Shown: positions 45,281 to 57,060, numbered from the stretch's first letter. The stretch: 64,000 nucleotides of DNA from Timema cristinae (GCA_039000515.1 JBCFYV010000100.1:55613433-55677432), one strand, 5' to 3'. Translations and numbers: made by a program. The notes: generated by a model from the sequence alone, not told the origin.

Positions 45281-46218
45281 TCACGTGTCAAGAGCCGGGC
45301 AGAGAACTTTTCGGATGTTAGCCGGCATCACCATCCCCCCTTGCCTCTGCGCCCAGAACACCACAAAGTCCACGACGGCGTCCACCTGCCCTAAAGACAC
45401 CGGAGGTCCAATACCTCGGACATACGTCTCGTAATCTTTGGCTTCTGACCGCGCGACCAGTTCCTCCATTTCGGCGGCTTTTACGCCCTTTCCTTTCAAC
45501 TTGTTCTTCTTCTCGGCCGCCAGCGAAGAGTCCAGACCAAGCTCCGCCGTTTTCTTCAGGTTTATCTCCTTCACGTATCTATTGACGTCCTCGGAGATGT
45601 TACGTTCTGGCGTGAGGTTAGTCAGGTCATCGGGTACTTCAGTCGACGCTTCAGGTATCTCCGGGGTGGTTATCCTTCCATCCAGACCGGCGAGGAAACA
45701 GTACAACTTACAGAACAGCTCCACCGGTATCTTAGCGGGGCCACCTTCAGGGTCATCCGTCAGAATCTCACATAGTAAGGTCATAGTCTCCGACAGAGAG
45801 TTGGTGAGATGACCTGAGGCTACCGCGACGAATTTGAGCAGGTCGACCTCTTCTTCTCCCCGAATCCACCGATCTGGAGCATCTCATCTAGAGCGTCGGC
45901 GTCCAAACACATCCCTCTCCACGCCTTCTTCAAGTCTCCTTTCGGTATCATCTCGTGGTCGAGGAAGCTGTTGATCAGGACCTTGATGTAACCTGGAGTA
46001 AGACCGGATGCGTGAAGGAAAGGAGGGTACTCGAGTCTTTCTTTGACCGGAGGGCGATCCCCGTCCGCCAAAGCTCTGAAGTATGTGACCGACCAGTCCA
46101 GAAGGTCGTAAGGTTGAGTGCGGATGGCGGCTTTGCAGTATTCCTTGAGTATGGCGGGGAATGCGGGTGGGATGACTATCTGCTGGGAGCAGTACATCTG
46201 TTCCACCAAGTCGGACAT
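45281..46218 (-). CDS. ROPN1L: Ropporin-1-like protein (R2D2/RIIa-domain), one frame break
   Basis: This family holds radial-spoke and fibrous-sheath proteins of the sperm flagellum that bind AKAPs through an RIIa-like docking domain (family knowledge). Seen here: ATG at 46218 (MSDLVEQMYC), then QQIVIPPAFPAILKEYCKAA and TQPYDLLDWSVTYFRAL at residues 12-50, matching the ROPN1L dimerisation/docking domain. The later block LCEILTDDPEGGPAKIP is almost diagnostic. The frame breaks at 45847-45861 in a GAAGAAGAGG run. One missing base there restores a continuous protein of about 312 residues, longer than vertebrate ROPN1L (about 230) because of a Lys/Glu-rich C-terminal part. No intron is visible. 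An upstream GTG extends the frame, but ATG at 46218 is the likely start. Sequencing indel is likelier than a pseudogene because the rest is intact and codon use is GC-biased. Confidence 0.88.
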
Positions 46219-46229
46219 TTTATTGTCTT

Positions 46230-46889
46230 TTCCTCTATGGAAAGTCACGTTTAGGTTATGTTCGCAACTAGACGAATCCACGGCTTTTCAATTCCAAAGA
46301 TATGTTCGTTTTGTGATGAATAATATATTAATTGTATAATAATTTATCCGTGGCAAATATATAAACAAATGAACATATCATGAACCAAAAATTAAGTGTG
46401 ATAAAATCATTTACATCTTTAAGTTTAGTTCTGATTACATCTAACACAGCGCTGCCAATGACAATACGGCAAACTTTACCACTTAAAATAAAACTAAATA
46501 TAAGTGATGGATTTATTTTTGTTAGCCAATTTTTTAAAATATTCTTTCAGTGCGTTTTTTTTAGCACTAAGCGCACACTCTTTTAAACAAAATAAATATA
46601 TCATAGAGCTTAATAAGTAACTTGTTTCTATAAAATTCATTTGACCTAGATATGAAGTCCTTAATTTATCGTTATACATTTTTTGACCGTAACGGATTTC
46701 AAATTCTGGACACATTAGGTAAACACGTTACTAACTTAGCCAAGCTAAACAGAAAATAATTATTTTGTAATGGCTACCAATTAAATACACGCAACTAAAC
46801 TCAATTTGTACATAACTTATTCTTTTATTGATCAAATTAATTTCAACAAATGTTTTGTAGCTGCAATTTAATTTTAACAGTAATGGCCT
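46230..46889. other. AT-rich region upstream of the ropporin-like gene
   Basis: It probably holds the promoter, but I recognise no TATA or other element. Overlapping short frames at 46380-46715 are non-coding in character. Confidence 0.4.
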
Positions 46890-47050
46890 TTTAGAAAATA
46901 CAAACATATTTTGTCACGGTCAACAGTGATAACATTTTAATATAGTATTAGTGTTAATTTATAAGTGTTGATAATATCTATCAAAAGTGTCAGCTACAGA
47001 TCACATGACTTGGCGTATGAATAAGTGAAAGTATATCTAGTAACTTTTCT
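46890..47050 (-). mobile_element. SINE-F body
   Basis: Minus strand has TATTCATACGCCAAGTCATG, ACACTTTTGATAGATATTAT and GTATTTTCTAAAAGGCCATT. Confidence 0.7.
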
Positions 47051-48170
47051 ATATGTCATATTTTGGTAACTTCTAATAAACGATTTAGTTAAATCCGTTC
47101 AACGCTAGGAGAGCTACTAGCGTTACAAGTTTAACACAGATGCTTGGATGAAGACAGCCATTTTATATAAGTGTGTTTTGAAAGCGTTCGTTAATGTTTT
47201 TTCAAGGTAAGATCAGCTTTGATAAATATAATAGAATAATTTATCCATATTATTACAAAGAGGATTAAGATAATGAAGACATTTTAAAGTGTATTTTACT
47301 AGAAATATCCTTTGGTACTTGAATATCTGTGTAAAACGCATTGTTAATATATTTTAATTGATTAACCAAGAACCTGATAAAGTGTAATAATGTGACAGCA
47401 TTTTAATTATATTTGATAACACATTATACAGACTTAGGACTTGTTTGTCGATTTAATTAGTTTAATAATTTACGTCCCAGTTGTATTAAATACTTTTATC
47501 TTATTTGTGTATCTATTATTGTTAACAATATTTTAAATAGTAAAACCAATCTTATCTAGTTTTCTTTTTTTCGTTTTGCTCTTAGTTGCAATAAAAATAA
47601 CGTATTAATGAATTTAAGTCATTGCTTACAGTTAAATTTGATACTATTTCGTTTGAAGGCTGGTTGAGGTTCCTAATCTCATTTGTTTTATTTTCAGCTA
47701 TTGTGCTAGCTGCTGAAGCAAGCAAAGATAAAAGGCCAACCAACACCAGACAGAAAACGTCATCATTTTTGTTCAGCGTGCCTCTTGTCTCATCGAGCAG
47801 CTGACATAGTGACACAACAATACTCGGTCAGTCGTGTTGAATGTGTCAGTTACAAAAGTTAATGTCAGAATGTGAGTGTGTTTACCAGCTGAATTGGCTG
47901 GATGATTCTTAGTTTACTGTGTTGTGATTATTAATGTTGTATCGCGGTGTTTTTGCTATTGTTGGGGCTGTTGTATGTTTATGCTGGTGACTTAAATTAT
48001 ATTATTTGTATGTTAATTATGATGCGTAACTTTTGTAAACGTGATTTTCAAGAATTATGTTTTGTGTGGTATTGTTGGAATTGCTGGTTGGTTGTATAAT
48101 ATTAGGATGTTGTGAAGTATTATGTATTTTGTATATGGTATGTATTGTGAATCTAATATAAATATGGTGT
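47051..48170. other. Intergenic DNA, one doubtful exon-like patch
   Basis: At 47697 a TTTTATTTTCAG acceptor (+) precedes a short frame, and the same patch read on minus has a hydrophobic run (FCLVLVGLLSLLASAAS). Neither frame has a good start and exon boundaries, so no gene is called. Confidence 0.35.
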
Positions 48171-48174
48171 GATG

Positions 48175-48695
48175 TGGGGTGTATATACTGTGTGTGGGGT
48201 GTATATACTGTGTGTGGGGTGTATACACTGTGTGTGAGGTGTATATACTGTGTGTGTGGTGTATATATTGTGTGTGTGGTGTATATACTGTGTGTAGGTG
48301 TATATATTGTCTGTAGGTGTATATACTGTGTGTAGGGTGTATATACTGTGTGTGGGTGTATATACTTTGTGTGGGGTATATATTTGTGTGTGGGGTGTAT
48401 ATATTGTTGTGGGTGTATATACTGTGTTTGTGGTGTATATATTGTGTGTAGGGTGTATATACTGTGTGTGGGTATATATTATATATATTGTGTGTGGGAT
48501 GTATATATTGTGTGTAGGGTGTATATACTGTGTGTAGGGTGTATATACTGTGTGTGGGGTGTATATACTTTGTGTGGGGTATATATATGTGTGTGGGGTG
48601 TATATATGTGTGTGGGTGTATATATTGGTGTGGGGTGTATATACTGTGCGTGGGGTGTATATATTGGGTGTAGGGTGTATATATTGTGTGAAGGA
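48175..48695. repeat. GT-rich minisatellite, about 20-22-bp unit
   Basis: GTGTGGGGTGTATATACTGT and variants repeat about 25 times. The long Cys/Tyr/Val open frames across it are artefacts. Confidence 0.95.
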
Positions 48696-48699
48696 TCAG

Positions 48700-49390
48700 G
48701 ATAGGTGTCTACTTGCTGTTGCGGGGGGAGGAAGGATGTAAGAAAAAATCGTAACGTGTTTTTGAATGACCCTCCGTTATTTCTTGTTCAAGCGCCATCT
48801 TGTGTATAATATCCCCGACTAATCGGCAGTGAGATGGGCTCTTAAAATGTCATTCTTAGGCTATGTTTCTATTGTAGTAGGATACCACACAAAATGGTGT
48901 TCGCTTTCTATAAATTGGGATGTCGAGGTTTGAGTCTTGGCTAGACAGGTTAGTGTGTTGAAAATGGAAAGGGGGTAGGGGGAGTTAATGTTGTGATCTA
49001 CTACTGTAGTTTTATAACTCTCGACATTATTTTACAGTCAACAATAAAATTAGATATTTTTCAAATAGTTATTTATTAATTAAAAACTGGGCTCTGTTTT
49101 CATCTAATATACATTAAAATTGTTATAAAAGTTTATTGCTCATTAAACCTTAAAAAAACACAAACAACCAAAATAAATTACTACAACGTTATTTCTAAAT
49201 ATTATTTTCATAACTCTATTTTTATTTTGCAAACACAAATGCATCGTAATTAATCAATTTTTTTCGGGAGGGGGGGGGGGGGAATATAGTTTTTAAGTTA
49301 ATATTATTTCACTTTTACTGAAAAATATTTTGTAAAGTAAATTCAAAGCTAATTAATATGGAAATATTACAAAGCTACTAGATTAGTTGT
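48700..49390. other. Intergenic DNA
   Basis: AT-rich with a G12 run near 49270. No gene is seen. Confidence 0.5.
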
Positions 49391-49397
49391 AGTAAAT

Positions 49398-49403
49398 TTT
49401 ATT
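49398..49403 (-). terminator. Possible polyadenylation signal of the repeat-protein gene
   Basis: AATAAA on the minus strand lies about 60 nt past the stop at 49463. Confidence 0.4.
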
Positions 49404-49462
49404 ATGATTAAACCAAACTTTTTCTTTGGAATGGATCTGTTTAGGATTAGATGTTCTATTTT

Positions 49463-52400
49463 TCATGAATGTTGAGTCAATATTTTGTTTATTTGTTTTA
49501 GGCCTAGTGTTTTTCTTAAAAGTGATTCCACTGTGATTTTCAGGCATATTTGTTGCCATTGTGTTTTCTTGAATAGTGATTGTTCACTATGTTCATCACT
49601 CAATCCAGGAGAAAATGTAATTTCATTTGTGATTCTTTCTTCGGAAGACGTACTAATCGAATCTATGACTGTTGGTTTAGAAATATTTTCAAAAAAAGTA
49701 AATGTAGTACTTTCGGTTCTTATTGATTTGTTGTTGATATTTGGTTGTTCATTCATATTAATTGTTGAAAAAGAGCTAGCCACATCAAAAATGTCTTCTT
49801 TTGATATGATCGGATTTGTAGAATGATCAATCGAAATCGATGCAGTATAAGAATTTTCTTCTAGAATATTTGAGTCAAAATTTTTATTTTCTGAAGTGAA
49901 ATTAGTATTTTCTTGATTAGCTATTGATTTAAATGGAACATCAACTAAAGATATTTGTTTGTTGGCCAAATATGCAGATGATTTATTAAAATACAATATT
50001 CCATCTAGTGGTTTTATTATAGAATTTGAAAATGAATTATTACTTTCCTCAATAGATGCAAATTTTGGATTTGGGGTTAAAAAAAATTCTGAATAGTGAT
50101 CTGTATTATTTGTAGTACTATCTTTAGCAATTGTTGATTTCGGATATAAATATGGCGTAAATGATGTACTTTCTTTAATATTTGTCGAGTAATAAACATC
50201 ATCATTTGTAATTTTAGCAGAATAAATATCTTTGGCTAGTTTAATTCCATAATTATTGCCAACAGAGGTATTTTCTTCAAATAATTGATTTTTATAAATA
50301 TTTCCTATAGATAAAGTTTCTTTAACAAATTGTTTTCCGTTATTAATTTCAGAGGGAAATTCTTTGCTTTGTTGACTTCCATAATTAATCTCTACAGATG
50401 GAGTGTCTTTAGTTTGTTGACTTTCATAATTAATTTCAACAAATGGAGTTTTACTTTGTTGACTTACATTATTAATTTCAACAAATGGAGTTTTACTTTG
50501 TTGACTACCATAATTAATTTCAACAAATGGAGTTTTACTTTGTTGACTTCCATTATTAATCTCAACAAATGGAGTTTTACTTTGTTGACTACCAAAATTA
50601 ATTTCAACAAATGGAGTTTTACTTTGTTGACTTCCATTATTAATCTCAACAAATGGAGTTTTACTTTGTTGACTACCATAATTAATTTCAACAAATGGAG
50701 TTTTACTTTGTTGACTTCCATTATTAATCTCAACAAATGGAGTTTTACTTTGTTGACTACCATAATTAATTTCAACAAATGGAGTTTTACTTTGTTGACT
50801 TCCATTATTAATCTCAACAAATGGAGTTTTACTTTGTTGACTACCATAATTAATTTCAACAAATGGAGTTTTACTTTGTTGACTTCCATTATTAATCTCA
50901 ACAAATGGAGTTTTACTTTGTTGACTTCCATAATTAATTTCAACAAATGGAGTTTTACTTTGTTGACTACCATAATTAATCCCTACAGGTGGAGTGTCTT
51001 TTATTATTTTGTTGACTTTCACATAATTAATCTCTACAGGTGGAGTGTCTTAATTTGCTGATTTCCATATAATTAATTTCAAACAAATGGAGTATCTTGA
51101 CTGAGTTGACTTCCATAATTAATTTCAATAAATGGAGTTTGTTTACCAAGTTGATTTCCATAATCAATTTCTACAGAAGGAGTTTCCGTACTCTGTTGGC
51201 TTCCATAATTAATTTCTATGGATGGAGTTTTTTTTAATTTGTTGACCTCCATTATTAATTTCAACAGATTGATTTTCTTTGATGATTTGACTATAATTTA
51301 AAGTAGTTTCAAAAGAGGGCATATCTTTGAGTTGTTTTATTTCATTATTAATTTCTTGAGAATGAATTCCTTTAACGGTAGTTGTTTCCGAATTATTTTT
51401 ATCAAAAGAAGTTTCTTTAGAGAAACTTTCCTCCAAAATAGTTTCATCATAGTAACTCCCTTCTATGTGTGTTGTCTTTAAAGTAGTTTCATAAAGATTA
51501 TTTTCTTCAATTAGTCTAGTATCCAAAGTAGTTTCAGAAAAAGGATTTTCTTCAAAATGGGTCCTTGCTGAAGTGGTTTCATTGGATAGAGTTTCTTTGA
51601 GACGTATTGTTTCCAATGAAGTTTTTTCAAATGGAGTATGTTCGACTACCGTTGTTACCAAATTAATTTCACCAGGAGTTTCAAAATTAGTTACCGCCAA
51701 AGGAGTCAACTTGATAGCTGAAGACCCCAAATTAAATTCTACTAGAGGGGTCACTTTAAAGCTTGAAGTTACCAAATTACTTTCTGCAGAAGGAGTCACT
51801 TTGGTGGTTGATGTTCCCAAATTAGATTTTGCAGAAAGAGTCACTTTGGTGGTTGATGTTCCCGAACTAATTTCCAGAGGAGTCATTTCGGTGGTTGATA
51901 TTCCCAAATAAGTTCCCAGAGGAGTCACTTTGGTGGTTGATGTTCCCAAATTAGTTTTCGCAGAAGGAGTCATTTTGGTGGTTGATGTTCCCGAACTAAT
52001 TTTCAGAGCAGTCACTTCGGTGGTTGATATTCCCAAATTAGTGTTCACAGAAGGCGTCATTTTGGTGGTTGATGTTCCCAATTTAGATTTTGCAGAAGGA
52101 GTCATTTTGGTAGTTGATGTTTCCAAATTAGTTCCCAGAGAAGGAGTCACTTTGGTGGTTGATGTTCCCAAATTAGTTTTCGCAGAACGAGTAATTTTGG
52201 TGGTTGATGTTCCCAATTTAGATTTTGCAGAAGGAGTCACTTTGGTAGTTGATGTTTCCAAATTAGTTCCCGGAGAAGGAGTCACTTTGGTGGGTGATGT
52301 TCCCAAATTATTTTTCACAGAAGGAGCTACTTTGGTGGTTGATGTTCCCAATTTATATTTTGCAGAAGGAGTCACTTCGGTGGTTGATATTCCCAAATTA

Positions 52401-55400
52401 TTTTCCAGAGAAGGAGTCACTTTGGTGGTTGATGTTTCCAAACTAGTTCCCAGAGAAGGAGTCACTTTGGTGGTTGATGTTCCCAAATTAGTTTTCACAG
52501 AAGGAGTTACTTTGGTGGTTGATGTTCCCAAATTAGTTTTCGCAAAAGGAGTAACTTTGGTGGTTGATGTTCCCAATTTATATTTTGCAGAAGGAGTCAC
52601 TTTGGTGGTTAATATTCCCAAATTAGCTCCCAAAGAAGGAGTCACTTTGGTGGTTGATGTTTCCAAATTAGTTCCCAGAGAAGGAGTTACTTTGGTTGTT
52701 GATGTTTCCAAATTATTTTTCACAGAAGGAGTCACTTTGGTGGTTGATATTCCCAAATTAGTCCCGAGAAAATGAGTCTCTTTGGTGGTTGATGTTCCCA
52801 AATTAGTTTTCGCAGAAGGAGTCACTTTGGTAGTTGATGTTCCCAATTTATATTTTGCAGAAGGAGTCACTTTGGTGGTTGATATTCCCAAATTAGTTCC
52901 GAGAAAAGGAGTCACTTTGGTGGTTGATGTTTCCAAATTAGTTCCCAGAGAAGGAGTTACTTTGGTTGTTGATGTTTCCAAATTATTTTTCACAGAAGGA
53001 GTCACTTTGGTGGTTGATATTCCCAAATTAGTTCCGAGAAAAGGAGTCACTTTGGTGGTTGATGTTTCCAAATTAGTTTTCGCAGAAGGAGTCACTTTGG
53101 TTGTTGATGTTTCCAAATTATTTTTCACAGAAGGAGTCACTTTGGTGGTTGATATTCCCAAATAAGTTCCCAGAGGAGTTACTTTGGTTGTTGATGTTTC
53201 CAAATTAGTTCCCAGAGAAGGAGTCAATTTGGTTGTTGAAGTTCCCAATTTAGATTTTGCAGAAGGAGTCACTTTTGTGGTTGATGTTTCCAAATAAGTT
53301 TTTGCAGAAGGAGTGACTTTTGTGCTTGATCCTAAATTTACCTTCCCGTAAGAAATAGTTTTGGTGGTTGGTGTTACTAAATTACCCAACTCATAAGAAA
53401 TCGTTTTTATGGTTGGTTTTCCTAAATCAGTTTCATTAAAGAGATTACTATATTTGATTGTTCCCAAAATATTTTCAATATGGGGAGGATCATTGAACAT
53501 AGTGCTTTCCAAAATATTTATCACAGAAGAAGTTTCTCTAACAATATTGGTTTCTTTGTCTTTGATTTTTACCAAAGCAGTTTCATTAGAGTTAGTTTTA
53601 TTGACAATTGAAGTTCCCAAAATATTTTCAGGAGGACTCTCGTTTATGACTGTTTTTCCAAAAATAGTTTCATTAGAGGGAATCTCTTTGACGATTATGA
53701 TTCCAAAAGTAGTTTCACCAGGAGTAGTTTCTTTGACGTTCGTGGTTCCAAAACTAGTGTCAACATAGTGACTGTTTTTTACCACTGGAGTTTTCAAAAT
53801 AGTTTCACTTGATACATTACCTTTGACGATTGTTGTTACTAAATTTATATCAATAGGGGTAGTTACGTGGATGGTGTTTGATTCAGAATAGCTATAAGCA
53901 ATCGGCGTACTTTTGTTTAAAAGCATTGATTCATAATTAATCTTTTTCAAATAACTTTCCGTTGAGTCTTGTCTGTGTAGAATTGTTAGATTTACGTTGC
54001 CTGTAGAGGACGTGTTTATTTCCTCGACATATTTTGTTTGAGGAAACGCATTCTTCAATACCTGCGTTGAAAGCTTTTGTTCGTTTCTTATGGTTGTTTG
54101 CGAAGGGAATCTTTCGTAGTTATTCTCTGATTTGGTTCCCAGACTCCAAAATGTACTAGTTTCGAATTTTTTCGACCCTTCAACAGAGGTTTCCGCAGTC
54201 GGTGCAGACACGTATTTAAATAAAGGTTCCTCATTTCTTGGTTCTGCTGTTGTGGGATTGACGACATCTTTTATGTATGTGTCTTTTGAGTCAATTGTGG
54301 AGGGAAGTTTTTCTTCATAATAGTCTTCCTTGTTTCCTAACATCTGTGCTAATTCTGAAAAGTATCCCCAAAATGATTTTCCAATGTTTTCTTTCGTCGT
54401 TACCCCCGTGTTAGTTTCCGTCACAGGTTTAAACTCACCGGCAGGTAATATATCAAGCCAAATATTATGAGAATTTGATGTAGACGTCCCTTTTGAGTAA
54501 TTAAAGCTCGCATGGGGTGTCTTATCCTTAAAGGCACTACCTATCTCATTGAAATAGTCTTTTTCCGTGATTAATTTTTCTTTAGTGGTATTTTGGGAAG
54601 AGATATACTCGATATCTTCAGAAGAGGTTTTTCCTGTTGTCATTATTTTGTGTAAACTATTTACCTTAAGTGTTTTGTCAGGGTCGAGTTCATCGGACGT
54701 CAGTAGTGGATAAAGTTTCTTTCTATCGGGTGTGATGCTTTGATCACTTGTTGTGAGACCAGTATAACCTTCTTTAGCATATTTCCCTATACTTTCTTCC
54801 GTGGATCTGTTAACGTCCATCGCCGCATGCCCACCTGTAGTGTTCTGATAAGATGGCCGGCCCTTAAACGTACTTTTGTTACAAGGAGGACATTCCTTAT
54901 CACGTGAGCTTGTGCCATTGTCTTTCACAGGTGATGGGCTGGTATATTTCATGTGATATTTTGTTGTGGATTCCTCAAATTTATTCGTGAAAATTCCGTT
55001 GTTTTTTGGTACCCTTAACGTTTTGAGTCCGTTCGAGATTTCTTTCGTTGGTTTTGGAGCAGCGTTATCTTCCATCGCTTGGCTCATTTCTTCAAGGGTT
55101 GTTGTTCCAGTGGTGTTTTCATCCCGTTGTAGACAGAGATAATTGATCTAAGTTTAGATATCAAATGTTCATACGTGTCAACATAGGGCGCTTCATATTG
55201 AGGTTTTCCTAACGTAATATTCACCTTCCTATCTAATTCTTCGGTCATGAGTCTAACTACTAACTTCTGAATCTCTAATATAGGAAAGAACCTTTCTAAA
55301 TCGCAGATTTTTAAGACCGTCTTGCTACGGGGAGGTTTCTGTCCACGCGCGCTCCCCCTCAGATATTTTCGCCACAGTCTCATTATCTCGAAGAGTCTCG

Positions 55401-55608
55401 GACCAGAGTGCGGGTTCCCGGAAGAAGTATTTTCCGCTTGCTCGCCGACGGTCATCGTTCCGTTCCTCGTAAGTACCCACGGGACGACGGGCGCTCTGCT
55501 GTAGCCCACGACGTTGTTTAACGCGTTAAAGAATCTATCATCGCCCCCGTTTCCAGCCGACCTCCCAAGGAGGATCGAACCGCACATTAGCACCAAGCAC
55601 ACTATCAT
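49463..55608 (-). CDS. Secreted Thr/Ser/Lys-rich repeat protein (mucin- or glue-like), with frame breaks
   Basis: I do not recognise a named family. ATG at 55608 opens a signal peptide (MIVCLVLMCGSILLGRSAG). A compact region of about 150 residues follows (LFEIMRLWRKYLRG, CDLERFFPILEIQKLVVRLM, a single mature Cys). Then come about 550 residues of Ser/Thr/Asn-rich sequence with many N-x-S/T sites, a 15-residue repeat array (type TSTTKVTPSAKTNLG, 51.69-53.41 kb), a 14-residue array (type SQQSKTPFVEINYG, 50.35-51.26 kb) and a unique Ser/Asn-rich tail ending at 49463. Frames: 55608-55084, 55087-51209, then 51022-49463. The first switch equals one missing base. At 51235 an A8 run explains the second, and 51000-51120 holds further indels. 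With these the product is near 2,000 residues. The repeats suggest an O-glycosylated extracellular or gland-secreted protein (inference). No intron is evident. Confidence 0.8.
50351..51260 (-). repeat. 42-bp coding tandem array (14-residue unit) with 84-bp higher-order period
   Basis: About 20 units encode SQQSKTPFVEINYG-type repeats. In the homogeneous core (about 50430-50990) units alternate EINYG and EINNG, so the true period is 84 bp. Units beyond 51000 are diverged and contain the frame-breaking indels. Confidence 0.95.
51690..53410 (-). repeat. 45-bp coding tandem array (15-residue unit) with 135-bp higher-order period
   Basis: About 37 units encode STTKVTP plus a variable half (SAKTNLGT, SLGTNLET, SVKNNLET, SAKYKLGT). 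The marker GATATTCCC (LGIS units) falls at 53151, 53016, 52881, 52746 and, as AATATTCCC, 52611: exactly every 135 bp, so trimers were amplified there. Confidence 0.95.
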
Positions 55609-55629
55609 CTTGCACTGACATCTCTAGTC

Positions 55630-55847
55630 GGAATACAAATGTTCATATAGCTCACAGGTCCGCCCGGACAAACAAGTTTTGACGCGAGTTGGGAGTAATA
55701 CAAGTCTTGCGGCATCTTGAATTACGTACGTGACGTTTAACAAGTCTCTTTTCGCCACCCAACCAAGTAGGTGGTTGGTATGAGAAAGGTATATTTTAGA
55801 AGATATGTACCTGAATGTTCGTTAAGGTAGAGTGTAAACATTAGTAT
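55630..55847. other. Presumed upstream region of the repeat-protein gene
   Basis: No clear TATA box or other motif is seen before a SINE-A begins. Confidence 0.35.
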
Positions 55848-56141
55848 ATTATTATTATTAGCACCACGTCTTACTACCCTTTCGGGTTATACGCACTTAC
55901 ACTAATGTGTAATGGTAGGATGATTGTGAGATGGAATGGAGGACCTACAGTTTAACGTGGAATCCGAACCACGGTGGAGGCCTGGCATTCCCCACATTCA
56001 CAAGTTGTGATTAATACACGTCTTGTCAGAGGTGAAGGAAGGGTTTGGTAATCAGATAAATCTGTGCCGGGACCGAGGATTGAACCCCGGACCCCCAGCA
56101 AATAAGTCCGACACCTTACCCCCTAGACCTCCATGTCACCA
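55848..56141 (-). mobile_element. SINE-A, full length
   Basis: (ATT)n, GCACCACGTCTTACTACCCT, body, B box and a head ending TAGACCTCCATGTCACC are complete. It sits about 240 bp upstream of the repeat-protein start codon. Confidence 0.9.
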
Positions 56142-56223
56142 AAATTTGTATAAAACACCCTCAGTGAACTGGACCGGGATTCGAGCCCTAGCCTCTTAAA
56201 AAAAACTCTTCATTATATTATGA

Positions 56224-56345
56224 AACACGCTTCGATGGTCGAGTGGTATAAGGTGTCACTCTTGCAATAGACTGGACTGATGGATGATGGACAGTCCAAT
56301 CGAGCGTACTGAGGATTTTTTTACAAAATGGTTTTCCAATCTACA
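56224..56345 (+). mobile_element. SINE-B head fragment
   Basis: GCTTCGATGGTCGAGTGGTA, TAAGGTGTCACTCTTGC and AATAGACTGGACTG match. A B-box fragment of an inverted copy (GGGATTCGAGCCC) precedes it at 56169. Confidence 0.7.
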
Positions 56346-56534
56346 TCCAAACAAATGAGTGTCCAAATTATCAAAATGGTTATGAAAATGCAGTGATAGA
56401 CAAAATACATTAATTTTTTTTATATTTCATAAAATTTTAATAGATTATGAGATAAGTTTGATAGGCCTGCCCTTAATAACATAAATGGTGGAACGTTAGA
56501 AAATACTTCACGCTCACATGTCTGATTTTTTTTA

Positions 56535-56640
56535 GTCAAGAGGTCAGGGTTCTAATCTCGGTCGTGTGCCTTGAAGTTTATTCTCCTAAAAATCGTCTTC
56601 CACCTTTACTGAGGTGAAACTCTAGTTACACCTATATATT
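56535..56640 (+). mobile_element. SINE-B fragment
   Basis: AGGGTTCTAATCTCGGTCG followed by TTTATTCTCCTAAAAATCG and a pyrimidine-rich block. Confidence 0.55.
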
Positions 56641-56824
56641 CCTCTTCCCTACCCCAGTACTACAACCACGCCTGGATTTGAACCCTAATGTCTTCCTTCC
56701 TATCACCGGATAGAGCGGATCGGACGAGACTGACGCCTTGGTCTTACGAGTGGCAGGGAGAGGGGGGGGGGGGGGCCTCGTAATCCAGTTCTCACGCCTG
56801 TGCCCATTAGGACGGACTCATCTA

Positions 56825-57060
56825 CAGTAGCCCCTAGGCTTCTTTAGTGCTGCAATGACAGCTCACAGCTGACAATTGACAGCTTTAAAAAGTTACTAGA
56901 CCAAATTACGTATCCCTACGCCGAACCATATGATCTGTAAAAACATGTATTTAGCAGCTGTCACTTCTGACAGTCAAAATTTAGGTATATACCTAAATGT
57001 TGACTGTCAGAAGTCAGCTGTGAGCTGTCAGTCAGCACCAAAGAAGCCACGGGGCTACTG
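56825..57060. mobile_element. Tc1/mariner-type MITE, long form with internal palindrome
   Basis: It has the same ends as 28560-28734 (CAGTAGCCCCTAGGCTTCTT ... reverse complement) and TA flanks at 56823-56824 and 57061-57062. About 60 bp of extra inverted sequence, centred on TAGGTATATACCTA, lies in the right arm. Confidence 0.88.

Noticed and set aside
45438..46339. Plus-strand frames opposite the ropporin-like gene
   Set aside because: Antisense shadows; only the minus frames match a known family.
47582..47815. Possible signal-peptide exon on minus, or exon after TTTTCAG on plus
   Set aside because: The minus frame lacks an ATG and the plus frame ends after about 35 codons with no family match; left as unproven.
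48298..48741. Cys/Tyr/Val-rich open frames
   Set aside because: Produced by the GT-rich minisatellite in each frame.
50330..51061. 243-codon plus frame and 169-codon second minus frame in the 42-bp array
   Set aside because: Shadows of the coding repeat in other frames, with no non-repeat part.
51573..53165. Long plus-strand open frames (Val/Asp/Lys repeats) opposite the 45-bp array
   Set aside because: The unit length is a multiple of three and happens to lack stops on the other strand. There is no start region, signal or unique sequence; the minus frame has a signal peptide and N-terminal region.
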